A DNA stretch of 64,000 nucleotides from NCBI RefSeq assembly GCF_020178975.1, contig NZ_JAHXBU010000004.1:1-64000 (forward strand), in the 5' to 3' direction. Made by a program: the position numbers and the translations under genes. Of this stretch, positions 37,111 to 44,831 are shown one piece after another. The notes under the pieces were generated by a model. That model did not search any database. It saw only the letters and a list, made by a program, of their open reading frames with translations, and was not told where the DNA came from. The first letter of the stretch is position 1; every line of letters starts with the position of its first letter. Source of the stretch: Cesiribacter sp. SM1. Its GTDB lineage: Bacteria > Bacteroidota > Bacteroidia > Cytophagales > Cyclobacteriaceae.

Positions 37111-38064
37111 TCAGAATTTATCGGCTTTTTTCCCGCTTACCTCTTTTTTGCTGCCGTCATGGTCTGTTTCCACCTTTTTGGTTTCTACTTTCACAGCATG
37201 ATCAGAAGGTCTTATTCCCCTGTCGAAATACCTGGAGTAGACTTGTGTAAACTCGGCACCGAACAGGAAAATAATAGAGGTATAATACACCCACACCAGG
37301 ATCATCACCAGGGCGCCGGCAGCCCCATAGGTATCGGCCATGGGGTCGTGTTGTAAAACAATGTTGATGACAAACTTCCCGATTGTAAATAAAATTGCCG
37401 TGACTGTGGCCCCTACCCAGGTATTTTTCCAGCGTATTTTAGCATCGGGCAGCACCTTAAATATGATAGCAAATATAATAATGCTGATGGCGATGGACAC
37501 CACAAAGTTGCCTGCGGTGATCAGGTATACGGCAACGCCCGACAACTCCTGCTGCAGGTAGTCGTTAAGCAGGCCCAGCAATACATCTACCGACAGGGAA
37601 ACCAACAGCAAAAAGCCCATGCTCACCACCATGGCCAGCGACAGCACCCGGTTTATGATTACTTTAAGCCATCCTTTTTCAGGTTTTGCTTCCACCTCCC
37701 ACATGGCGTTCAGTGCATCCTGTAAGGCAATAAATACGGTGGTAGCACTAAAGATCATCACAGATACGCCAATGATGGTGCCAATGGTGCTGGCTTCCGA
37801 CTGACCGGCATTTTGAATGATGCTTTGTACCTGCTCTGCACTATCGCTCCCGATGATACCACTGATCTGGCTTTCAATCTCCCCCTTTACCGCCTCCTCG
37901 CCAAAGGCGGCACTGGCAATCCGTATGGTGATGATGAGTACAGCGGGTAGCGAGAAGATTGTATAAAACGCAATGATGGCTGCATAATCCAGGGGGTTAT
38001 CATTAAAAAACTCCTTGAAGGTTTTTTTGGCGATGCTCCAGCTACTTTCCATTCCTTTATACAT
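37111..38064 (-). CDS. YihY/BrkB-family inner-membrane protein
   Basis: A 317-residue membrane protein of the family once annotated as ribonuclease BN. It begins SWSIAKKTFKEFFNDNPLDYAAIIAFYTIFSLPAVLIITI, the standard YihY opening, and has about six hydrophobic helices. The conserved motif GAAGALVMILVWVYYTSIIFLFGAEFTQVY comes before a charged cytoplasmic tail rich in Lys and Asp. The old RNase BN label is incorrect for this family; a transport or envelope role is suspected. Not clearly linked to the RNA-repair genes nearby. Confidence 0.88.
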   Translation of the reverse strand: MYKGMESSWSIAKKTFKEFFNDNPLDYAAIIAFYTIFSLPAVLIITIRIASAAFGEEAVKGEIESQISGIIGSDSAEQVQSIIQNAGQSEASTIGTIIGVSVMIFSATTVFIALQDALNAMWEVEAKPEKGWLKVIINRVLSLAMVVSMGFLLLVSLSVDVLLGLLNDYLQQELSGVAVYLITAGNFVVSIAISIIIFAIIFKVLPDAKIRWKNTWVGATVTAILFTIGKFVINIVLQHDPMADTYGAAGALVMILVWVYYTSIIFLFGAEFTQVYSRYFDRGIRPSDHAVKVETKKVETDHDGSKKEVSGKKADKF

Positions 38065-38212
38065 ACTCAGAGAATTTAAACCAATTTCATTACAGACTAT
38101 ACCCTATATACGTACCGGGTACTTATCCGAAAGTTTAAATTTCCTGAACTCTGGAGCGTGGAACCGCTTAAAGAAGGGCGCTACTTATTTATACTAAGCA
38201 GCGCCAGGGTGT

Positions 38213-38968
38213 CTACCACAGTCCCAGAAAACCCTTTTTCCTGCAGGTGTTGGGCCTGTTAATATCTACCACATTGCTAATGTTGTACTTTTCGAACTTA
38301 CCCAGGAGTGCATCACTTCCTTTGTTAAGCTTATATTCCATTTCTTCCTTATAGAGCGGGTAAAGGCAATAGAAATTAATGGTTTTATGGTCGTTTATCT
38401 TTAACTCCAAGAATTCTGTTGGCAGGCTAACAGCCGGCATCAGCAGCATGCAGCCCAGCGCAGTATTTTCTGCAAAAGGAGCAGCATTTTCGCCATTTGG
38501 TATGGTATGGCCCCAACCTACCCAGGTATTATATTCATGCGGGAACCTGGCTATAATTTTTAACCAGCGAACGGGCCAGTAATTTTTCTCGTCTCTGAAC
38601 ACCTCCTCCATCAGTTTTAAACCATCTCCGTTTATCTCCCAGTCTGCCGGAAGCAGGATGCACAGTTCGGCATATTGGTGCTCCTCCATCCCTTCCGGAA
38701 CAGTCATGGGTTTATCGCTCATGCCCGAGGTAACTAGCGTATGAAACGGAAAGGAGGCGCTGGGCTTTACCCAGTGTACATCAATATGCACCAGGTCAGA
38801 AACAATCTCGTGGAATACCGAGGCTATTGTACCGACATGTTTTTCGATATGGTTGGAAATAGCTTCGATATTTTCTCCATCACCTATGGCCGGGGTGAAT
38901 TCCTTAGGCTGTACATGCTCATAGCGATAGACAGGACTGCCTGATAGTGATTTTTCATTTTCGTTCAT
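38213..38968 (-). CDS. SUFU-domain protein
   Basis: A 251-residue soluble protein with the bacterial suppressor-of-fused fold: HVGTIASVFHEIVSDLVHIDVHWV, FPFHTLVTSGMSDKPM, HQYAELCILLPADW and LKIIARFPHEYNTWVGWGHTI. In bacteria SUFU domains often serve as immunity proteins next to polymorphic toxins or as stand-alone proteins of unknown role. No toxin gene is adjacent here. Family certain, function not. Confidence 0.85.
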   Translation of the reverse strand: MNENEKSLSGSPVYRYEHVQPKEFTPAIGDGENIEAISNHIEKHVGTIASVFHEIVSDLVHIDVHWVKPSASFPFHTLVTSGMSDKPMTVPEGMEEHQYAELCILLPADWEINGDGLKLMEEVFRDEKNYWPVRWLKIIARFPHEYNTWVGWGHTIPNGENAAPFAENTALGCMLLMPAVSLPTEFLELKINDHKTINFYCLYPLYKEEMEYKLNKGSDALLGKFEKYNISNVVDINRPNTCRKKGFLGLW

Positions 38969-39241
38969 CTGAGGAGGAGTTTAATTGTATAGTTAACAGG
39001 TTTATGGAAGCCCTGGTGGCTATTGCTGCATTCCTGGATGCTAAACAATACCACTGGCCATGGTTTGCCCAATTTCACTAAAGGCGAAACATACCTTTAG
39101 TAGAGCCATAAAAGTAAAAATTTTACCGTTACTATATTGTTAGGAGGCAGCTAAAATCTTTTTACTTTTCTAATAAAGAGATTCTACTAAAAGCTAACTC
39201 ACCTCCGGAAACCTACATACACAGCATCTCGGGGAAAGCAA
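38969..39241. other. Intergenic region before the RNA-repair island
   Basis: About 270 bp of mostly AT-rich sequence with no credible gene. It should include the promoter for the SUFU-domain gene. Confidence 0.35.
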
Positions 39242-39268
39242 AAGCAGCCGGCTTAACTCCGGCTGCTT
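39242..39268 (-). terminator. Terminator of the hen1-pnkp operon
   Basis: AAGCAGCCGG and CCGGCTGCTT form a perfect 10-bp stem, 9 bp beyond the pnkp stop. It marks the end of the RNA-repair island on the minus strand. Confidence 0.8.
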
Positions 39269-39276
39269 CCTTTTGG

Positions 39277-41856
39277 CTATAACCTCGGGTCTACTTCTTC
39301 GCTCTCCAGCGCCAGCACGCCAAATACCCGCTCGTGCACTACCCGCAGTGGTTCCTTCTGCACAAAGCGCTGCAGGGCCTCCAGGCCAAGTGCAAACTCC
39401 CGCAGTGCCAGGGAGCGTTTGCCGGTTAGGCCACGGTTCCTGAGGCGTTCCAGGTTTTCGGGCAGGTCGTACTCCGGTCCGTAGATGATGCGCAGGTATT
39501 CACTACCCCGGCATTTAATTGCTGGCTGCAGCAAACCTCCTTTTCCAAAGGGGATGAACTGAAGGGGTTTTACCACCATGCCTTCGCCTCCCTTGCTGGT
39601 AAGCTCCGTCCACCAGTCGATAGCAGCCTGCACACTTTCCACATTACTGGTGTCTACTACTTTATAAGGAGTAGCCAGGAGGAGCTGCTCATTACCTTTG
39701 CAAAGGGCATGGATCTGCTCCATGTGCCAGGTGTGGGGCTTATCGGTATGCACAGCACCCTCCGTAGCCAGGATATGGAAAGGTGCCAGCTTTAGGTCCT
39801 CCACAGAACTTACAGGCCAGCAGTAGTGCCGATAGGCCTGCACATACTTTTGGGTCTGCTGCTGCTTCTGCAGTACCTGGGCCAGCAGCTGTTCTGTACC
39901 ATCGATGTTCCGCTGTTCCACCGCCTGGCGCAGTACGCTTTCCACTTCGGCCAGTGCTCCTTTGGCAGCAGCCCCTACGGCAGCATACTGATCGCGGATG
40001 AGTGTTTGTGCCTTCGCCGACCAGGGCAGCAGCTCGCAATCCAGGCACACCCAATCGGTGCTGAAGTTTTCCCAAAAGCCTACCTCTGTCAGCCCATCCC
40101 GCACCCTTTTCAGGAACTCCTGCTCCAGCAACGAATCGTTGAACATATTGCGGCCGGTGCGGGTGTAGCATACGCCTATGCCTTCGCCCTCCACCCCAAA
40201 GCGGCGCAGAGCAGCCTCTTCGTCTTTGCAGATGATTAGGATGGCCCGGGAGCCCATGTGCTTTTCTTCGCACACCAGCTGCTGTACGCCCTTCTTCATG
40301 TAGTAGCCAATGGCCTCCTCCGGGTGCTCCAGGTATTCGGCCCTGCTGCTGGTTTCGCTGGGCGACATGGTAGGCGGCAGGTAGATGAGCCATTTCGGAT
40401 TGATGGCAAAGCGGCTCATCACCTCCAGGGCAGCGGCGGTATTCTCCTCACGCAGGGTAATGTTGTGCCGCAGCTGGGTCTGCACAATACGTTTGCCTGA
40501 TACATCTTCATAATCCAGCAGATCGTCATATTCCTGCTGATGGCTTAGCGCTTTTTGCTGTTGGTTCCAGTCGAGCGGACGTACCGGATCAGCATATTGC
40601 TCCCTTGCAGGTACTGACACCAACTCCTCTTCGGGATAGCGCAGGGCGGTAAGTTTGCCGCCAAACACGCAGCCGGTATCGATGTTGATGGTGCGGTTGA
40701 ACCACTCTGCCTCTGGTACCGGTGTGTGGCCGTAAATTACTTTTGCTTTGCCCCGGTATTCTGAAGCCCAGTTGTAACGCACGGGTAGCCCAAATTCATC
40801 CGTTTCGCCAGTGGTTTCGCCATAGAGGCAGAAGGAGCGTACGGCCCCGGATCCGCGGCCCTGCATTTCTTCGCGTATGCCTGCATGTGCCACGGCCAGC
40901 CTGCCGCCATCCAATACGTAGTGGCTCACTAAGCTATATAGAAACTCCTTTACTTCAGACACAAAACGAGGATCTTCTCCCTCCAGCTGTGCCAGGGTTT
41001 CGGCCAGTCCGTGCTTCACCTGCACATCTTTGCCGGTGAGCTTTTTATGCAGCTTCAGGTCGTGGTTACCAGGCACGCAAAGGGCAGTTCCCTCCTTCAC
41101 CATGCTCATGACCAGCCGCAGCACTTGTGGCGATTTTGGACCACGGTCTACCAGGTCTCCCAGGAAGATAGCCCGCCTGCCTTCGGGGGGCGTAACGGCA
41201 AAGCCCCAGTTTCCTCCCCTTTCCGGCACCCGCTCAATGCTATAGCCCAGCTGTTGCAACAGCTCCTCCAGCTCATCGTAGCAGCCGTGGATATCTCCAA
41301 TGATATCGAAGGGACCGGTTTCGTGCTTTTTATTATTGTAAAGTGGATCACGAATAATTTCCGTAACGGCAGTTACCTCTTCTTCTGATTTCAATACATA
41401 AATATGGCGATAGCCTTCGCGCTTCAGGTGTTTGAGTGAGCGGCGCAGCTGGGATTGCTGCTGCCGCAGTACATAGCCACCAAAGTTGCGATCGGGACGC
41501 TCCTTGTTGCGCGCTTCACACACCTTTTCGGGCAGGTCCAGCACAATGGCTACGGGCAGGCAGTGGTACTGCTTTGCCAGCTCCACCAGCTTCTGGCGTG
41601 ACTCCTGCTGAATGTTGGTAGCATCTACCACCGTGAGCAGACCACGCTTTAATCGTTTGGCTACAATGTAATGCAGCAGCTCAAAAGCATCTGCAGTAGC
41701 CGCCTGGTTGTTTTCATCATCTGATACTAGCGCACGGCATTCGTCGGAGGAAACAATCTCTGTGCGCAGGAAATGCCTTCGGGCAAAGCTGCTTTTGCCG
41801 GAACCGGAAATGCCGACAAGGGTGACAAGGGACAGTTCGGGTATTTTTATTGTCAT
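39277..41856 (-). CDS. pnkp: Polynucleotide kinase-phosphatase-ligase Pnkp of the bacterial RNA-repair complex
   Basis: An 859-residue three-domain enzyme that repairs cut RNA ends. Residues 1-170 are a 5'-OH polynucleotide kinase with P-loop GISGSGKS. Residues about 180-430 are a metallophosphoesterase that removes 2',3'-cyclic phosphate (IIGDIHGCYDELEE, FLGDLVDRGP, VPGNHDLKLH, VYGHTPV-like YGHTPVPEAEW). The remainder is a nucleotidyltransferase-ligase-like domain with the lysine motif EEKHMGSRA (about 530) and a C-terminal module. In known systems Pnkp adenylates itself but needs Hen1 to seal RNA. It follows the small membrane-protein gene with one base between stop and start. Intact. Confidence 0.95.
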   Translation of the reverse strand: MTIKIPELSLVTLVGISGSGKSSFARRHFLRTEIVSSDECRALVSDDENNQAATADAFELLHYIVAKRLKRGLLTVVDATNIQQESRQKLVELAKQYHCLPVAIVLDLPEKVCEARNKERPDRNFGGYVLRQQQSQLRRSLKHLKREGYRHIYVLKSEEEVTAVTEIIRDPLYNNKKHETGPFDIIGDIHGCYDELEELLQQLGYSIERVPERGGNWGFAVTPPEGRRAIFLGDLVDRGPKSPQVLRLVMSMVKEGTALCVPGNHDLKLHKKLTGKDVQVKHGLAETLAQLEGEDPRFVSEVKEFLYSLVSHYVLDGGRLAVAHAGIREEMQGRGSGAVRSFCLYGETTGETDEFGLPVRYNWASEYRGKAKVIYGHTPVPEAEWFNRTINIDTGCVFGGKLTALRYPEEELVSVPAREQYADPVRPLDWNQQQKALSHQQEYDDLLDYEDVSGKRIVQTQLRHNITLREENTAAALEVMSRFAINPKWLIYLPPTMSPSETSSRAEYLEHPEEAIGYYMKKGVQQLVCEEKHMGSRAILIICKDEEAALRRFGVEGEGIGVCYTRTGRNMFNDSLLEQEFLKRVRDGLTEVGFWENFSTDWVCLDCELLPWSAKAQTLIRDQYAAVGAAAKGALAEVESVLRQAVEQRNIDGTEQLLAQVLQKQQQTQKYVQAYRHYCWPVSSVEDLKLAPFHILATEGAVHTDKPHTWHMEQIHALCKGNEQLLLATPYKVVDTSNVESVQAAIDWWTELTSKGGEGMVVKPLQFIPFGKGGLLQPAIKCRGSEYLRIIYGPEYDLPENLERLRNRGLTGKRSLALREFALGLEALQRFVQKEPLRVVHERVFGVLALESEEVDPRL

Positions 41857-41857
41857 G

Positions 41858-42352
41858 TTATAAAGCCTCCATTTTTAAGTGCAGCAGGTTTAGGAACCTG
41901 TTTACATCTTTGTTTTTATTGTTCAGTACCAGCTCCGAAAACTCTTCCTTCAGGGAAGCCGTGTAAACTTTTCCCTCTTCGATCTTTCCTACCAGGGGAT
42001 AGCCTTTTTCGGAGGGATTTATTACCTGGTAGTACACTTCAGGGATAAAGAAACTGTCGAACTTCAATCCATCAAACTTTACCACCTTTACCCCCGGAGC
42101 GATGGTTGGAAGAATATGTTTTTCACAGAGGGATGCTTTCTTTCTTCCGCTGCTATAGATGAAGAAGTAGGTGCAATCATTTTCTTGTAAAAAGCTGTTT
42201 AATTTTCTTTTTCGCTTGTGATTCTCAACTGAATCTAATGGAAGGATGATCAGGAAAAATACCAATACGAACAGAAGTACAAGCGGGATAATGATCGGCA
42301 GCAGCAGGATAATTCCAAACACCTTCAGCTGCCCTTTGATTTCATGCCACAT
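41858..42352 (-). CDS. Small membrane protein between hen1 and pnkp
   Basis: I place the start at the ATG at 42352 (MWHEIKGQLKVFG), which overlaps the end of hen1 by 11 bases and suggests translational coupling. The protein has about 164 residues. One or two membrane helices (FGIILLLPIIIPLVLLFVL, continuing into FLIILPLD) lie near the N-terminus, and a soluble part follows (RKLNSFLQENDCTYFFIYSSGRK, then FDSFFIPEVYYQVINPSEKGYPLVGKI). It resembles no family I know. Being wedged between genes for subunits of one RNA-repair complex, it may tether the complex to the membrane. That is inference. Confidence 0.75.
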   Translation of the reverse strand: MWHEIKGQLKVFGIILLLPIIIPLVLLFVLVFFLIILPLDSVENHKRKRKLNSFLQENDCTYFFIYSSGRKKASLCEKHILPTIAPGVKVVKFDGLKFDSFFIPEVYYQVINPSEKGYPLVGKIEEGKVYTASLKEEFSELVLNNKNKDVNRFLNLLHLKMEAL

Positions 42353-43748
42353 GTTCTGAATGGTTGACCAGCTCGAAAACCGCCATTTGTGAAGGCGCAC
42401 CTACCTCTTCCTCTTCCGGACCTACAAGGGAGAAGCGTACCCTGTACCCATTCCTATCTGCTACGCCAGTGGACCAGTTTTCAAACTCCTGCCGGGTCCA
42501 CTCAAAGCGGTGGTCGGTGTGCCGCATGCTGCCAGCCTCCAGTGTTTCCCATTTTACATTGTATTCGCTGTTGGGGGTGGTGAGCACTACTGTTTTGGGT
42601 TTGGCAAACTCAAAGACAGTACGTTCAAAAGCCTTTAGCCGGTTGGGCTCCAGATGTTCGATCACCTCCACGATGGCCGCTGCATCATATCCTGCCAGGC
42701 GCTTATCACGATAGGTGAGTGCCCCCTGCATCAGTTCGATGCGCTCCCGCTGCCTGGGCGCCATTTCATCCCAATGCAGGCGCTGCTTCGCTTTGCGCAG
42801 TTCGGCAATGGAAATATCTACACCCGTGATCTGCCTGAACTGCTTTTCCTTGAGCAGCATGCGGAGGAGCTTTCCTTCGCCACAGCCAAGATCGATTACT
42901 CGCTCGGCACCGCTCTTTTTCAGCTCTTCCAGCACCTGCTCCAGCCGCTGTTGGTGAAGTGTCTGTCGCCTCTGCTCCAGCGGACTATCCTCCTCCACTT
43001 CCTCCTCCAGCTGGCCGTCTGCCAGTCGCTCCATTGCCTGGCGTGCCAGGGAGCCCAGGTTCAGCAGGTACCGACGGATGATCTGCTCCTGCTCGGGATG
43101 GTTCTCCAGCCAGCCCTTTCCTTTTTCCAGCAGCTTATCGATCTCCCCCTGGCTCACAAAGTAGTGCTTATCATTGTCCAGCACAGGGATCAGCACATAA
43201 AGATGCTGCAGCAGCTCCTGCAGTCGTAGGGTGTGGGAAAGGGTGAGTGTGTAGTACTTGCTGTTGCCCCAGCCCGGCACAGTCTCGTCCAGCACATGGG
43301 GTTCCAGGTGTACGTTATAACCGAGTGGTTCAAACAGGCGCCGGATCAGCATTTCACCACCTTTGGGTGCCGGGAGCACCGCCACCTTCGCCTCCAGCGG
43401 CAGCACTTGCTGCGCCAGCTCTGGCATTTTGCTGCACTGTCCGTTCAGGGCAGAAGAAAAGGCTTTTGTGATGGCCACACTCATAAATGAGGAGGCAACA
43501 TAGGGCCGATCGTTTACATAGTGCCCCAGCGCAAAATCACCACCCATATTACGGGCTCCCCGCACCATGCTCACCGGATCTATGTCCAGCAGCAGGGCAG
43601 CCGTGCATCTTTCCACTCCTGCTTCCGGATAGAAGATATGGGCTTTCCCATGCGCGAGCTCTACCGACTGCAGGCGGTCGGGATGCTTATGGAGTAAAAA
43701 TCCAAGATCGGTAGCGGGTTGATGTGTGGTGGTAATGGTGAGTAGCAT
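42342..43748 (-). CDS. hen1: Hen1 RNA 3'-terminal 2'-O-methyltransferase
   Basis: A 468-residue protein with two parts. The N-terminal region (about 1-245, from MLLTITTTHQPATDLGFLLHKHP) is specific to bacterial Hen1 and contacts the Pnkp ligase domain. The C-terminal methyltransferase binds SAM with VIDLGCGEGKLLRML (about 285) and the catalytic metal with EVIEHLEPNRL (about 360) and MRHTDHRFEWTRQEF. It puts a 2'-O-methyl on the 3' end at a break before ligation, so that repaired RNA resists a second cut. It is the first protein gene after the Y-RNA-like cluster on the same strand. Confidence 0.95.
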   Translation of the reverse strand: MLLTITTTHQPATDLGFLLHKHPDRLQSVELAHGKAHIFYPEAGVERCTAALLLDIDPVSMVRGARNMGGDFALGHYVNDRPYVASSFMSVAITKAFSSALNGQCSKMPELAQQVLPLEAKVAVLPAPKGGEMLIRRLFEPLGYNVHLEPHVLDETVPGWGNSKYYTLTLSHTLRLQELLQHLYVLIPVLDNDKHYFVSQGEIDKLLEKGKGWLENHPEQEQIIRRYLLNLGSLARQAMERLADGQLEEEVEEDSPLEQRRQTLHQQRLEQVLEELKKSGAERVIDLGCGEGKLLRMLLKEKQFRQITGVDISIAELRKAKQRLHWDEMAPRQRERIELMQGALTYRDKRLAGYDAAAIVEVIEHLEPNRLKAFERTVFEFAKPKTVVLTTPNSEYNVKWETLEAGSMRHTDHRFEWTRQEFENWSTGVADRNGYRVRFSLVGPEEEEVGAPSQMAVFELVNHSEHVA

Positions 43749-43772
43749 GATCTAGCATTAAAAATTAATAAT

Positions 43773-43925
43773 AAAAAAGCGGGCAACAAACGGCAGGAGA
43801 CTATTGTCATGTGCTCTATTCTTTTGAGCTACAGCAGCAATATCTGCTGGTAGGATTTTTATGGCACCGGCCACCCGGCTACAACCTCATGGTCCGAAGT
43901 AACTCCCGCCTACGGCACCGCTAAA
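43773..43925 (-). ncRNA. Y-RNA-like RNA, unit A (diverged T-arm)
   Basis: Predicted RNA of about 150 nt, 5' end at high coordinate. It has the shared 5' box GGTGCCGTAG (43910-43919), an 8-bp stem GGCGGGAG/CTCCTGCC bringing both ends together, the 3' box GTTGCCC and a six-U run at 43773-43778. The outer pair AGCGG/CCGCT flanks it. Inside are an acceptor-like hairpin CAGCAG/CTGCTG (43832-43849) and a D-arm GTAGCTC...GAGCAC (43811-43832), in the order of a circularly permuted tRNA. The T-arm position (43850-43890) lacks a TTCGAnT loop. Nearest unit to hen1. Confidence 0.75.
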
Positions 43926-43989
43926 TTCAAAGCCTCACTAATAAATTGTACTATAGTTATCATTGCAATTAATCACGTGTTTTTATAGA

Positions 43990-44196
43990 AGCTTGTAGTT
44001 TTCCTGACAAGCTCATAATAACCACCGGCCTCATCTTTGCGAGGACGTCAGGACGAAGCAATCTGGCGTCTACATCTGGTAAGCTTCTACTAAATTCTTC
44101 ATTAGTAGGAGGAACGACTAAGCATTTGAAAATTCATCATATAGATACCAGATTGCCGCGCTACGCTCGCAAAAACGACCATTATGACACCAATTA
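43990..44196. repeat. Dispersed inverted-repeat element between Y-RNA-like units A and B
   Basis: TTTGCGAGGACG...GGACGAAGCAATCTGG (about 44037-44065) is mirrored by CCAGATTGCCGCGCTACGCTCGCAAAAACG (about 44147-44177 on this strand). This resembles a common non-coding inverted repeat of Bacteroidota genomes (cGAAGCAATCTG family). It appears to have inserted into the RNA cluster and pushed unit A away from units B-D. No coding content. Confidence 0.65.
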
Positions 44197-44227
44197 TCTT
44201 AGTATTCAAACTTACCTCATTATTATT

Positions 44228-44388
44228 GAAAAGAACGGGCTACTATCGATAAGAGACTTTTTCTCCGGCGTGTTAACCTCTACACTATTCTCATATCTAG
44301 TATGATAAGCAAGGATTCGAACCTTGCACTTCCGGACCCCAGCGAAGCCGCCGCGGCCCGGTAACTCTAATCTACGGCACCGTTCATT
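44228..44388 (-). ncRNA. Y-RNA-like RNA, unit B (permuted tRNA mimic, complete)
   Basis: About 160 nt. Outer stem GAACGG/CCGTTC, 5' box GGTGCCGTAG (44372-44381), inner stem GATTAGAG/CTCTTATC (one mismatch), 3' box GTAGCCC, then a U-rich end. Inside, in transcript order: a T-arm with 6-bp stem and canonical TTCGAAT loop (44309-44327); an acceptor stem TTATCATA/TATGAGAA (one mismatch) closed by a 5-base loop (44288-44308); and a D-arm GTGT/ACAC with GG-containing loop (44270-44285). This is a tRNA top half in permuted order, as known for YrlA RNAs that bind Ro60. An extra GC-rich hairpin sits before the T-arm. Confidence 0.85.
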
Positions 44389-44408
44389 TCAAAATGCCTA
44401 AAAAATTG

Positions 44409-44548
44409 AAAAAAGTGGGCAACAGGCGACAAGAGAACAATGTGCTCTACCACTGAGCTACAGTATTCCAAAGAACACTGGCCAGACTCGAACTGGCGAC
44501 CCCACGAACCTAAATCGAAGTACCTCTTATCTACGGCACCACTCTTTT
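44409..44548 (-). ncRNA. Y-RNA-like RNA, unit C (permuted tRNA mimic, best conserved)
   Basis: About 140 nt. Outer stem AAGAGTGG with CCACTTTT, 5' box GGTGCCGTAG (44531-44540), perfect inner stem GATAAGAG/CTCTTGTC, box TACTTCG, 3' box GTTGCCC and a six-U run. Transcript order inside: T-arm GCCAG TTCGAGT CTGGC (44481-44497); acceptor stem CAGTGTTC/GAATACTG closed by the tetraloop TTTG (44461-44480); D-arm TAGCTCAGTGGTAGAGCA with the canonical tRNA sequence (44443-44460). The 5' and 3' ends of the tRNA top half are joined by the tetraloop, so this cannot be an ordinary tRNA gene. It is the clearest Y RNA of the set. Confidence 0.9.
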
Positions 44549-44555
44549 CAAATAT

Positions 44556-44672
44556 TTAAAACAGGAGGGCTACAGGCGGCACATGTTTACGCTCATAAGA
44601 GCGTGCAGGACTTGAACCTGCTAGCCCATAAGGATTAACCGAAGTAACACGCACCTACGGCACCTCCTGTTT
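44556..44672 (-). ncRNA. Y-RNA-like RNA, unit D (short, no D-arm)
   Basis: About 115 nt. Outer stem ACAGGAGG/CCTCCTGT (8 bp), 5' box GGTGCCGTAG (44655-44664), inner stem GGTGCGTG/CATGTGCC (8 bp with wobbles), box TTACTTCGG, 3' box GTAGCCC and U-rich end. It keeps a perfect T-arm GCAGG TTCAAGT CCTGC (44605-44621) and an acceptor stem ACGCTC/GAGCGT closed by tetraloop TTAT (44589-44604), but the sequence goes straight into the inner stem with no D-arm. It lies closest to rsr and may be transcribed from the rsr promoter. Confidence 0.8.
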
Positions 44673-44693
44673 TTGTTATCATGCTGTGCATGA

Positions 44694-44825
44694 TGCATGG
44701 CCCTTACAGACCATGCTTAATTATGCCACCCCTACAGGGCTTGCTGATGCGAAACATTTCCGAGCCCTGGAGGGGCGGCATATAACTAGCATGGTCCGGG
44801 ACGCGTAGTCTGCAAGGGCCATGCA
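44694..44825. repeat. REP-like nested inverted repeat downstream of rsr
   Basis: Outer arms TGCATGGCCCTTACAGACC and its partner ending TGCAAGGGCCATGCA; inner arms GCCACCCCTACAGGGCT and AGCCCTGGAGGGGCGGC. The same layout and core (AGCCCTGAAGGGGCGGCA) occur at 51785-51896 next to a REP-associated transposase gene. Lying between rsr and the RNA cluster, it may fold in the transcript and separate the two. Confidence 0.75.
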
Positions 44826-44831
44826 TTTTAA

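Noticed and set aside
37111-38064. Ribonuclease BN as part of the RNA-repair island
   Set aside because: The YihY membrane family was wrongly named RNase BN in the past; true RNase BN is a metallo-beta-lactamase protein, and this gene lies outside the island.
39740-40393. Minus-strand frame of 217 codons inside pnkp
   Set aside because: It overlaps the ligase domain of pnkp in another frame and reads as low-complexity Gly/Arg/Ala, a typical shadow.
42654-43229. Plus-strand reading frame of 191 codons opposite hen1
   Set aside because: Shadow of the hen1 coding sequence; composition follows the codon structure of the minus-strand gene.
43773-44672. An array of ordinary tRNA genes or tRNA pseudogenes
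   Set aside because: T-arm precedes the D-arm in units B and C, acceptor strands are joined by a short loop and no anticodon arm fits. Order and end-pairing stems match permuted Y RNAs instead.
43773-44672. CRISPR array or diversity-type repeat array
   Set aside because: Repeats are not regularly spaced direct repeats with unique spacers; no Cas gene is present and the conserved boxes sit inside structured RNAs of different length.
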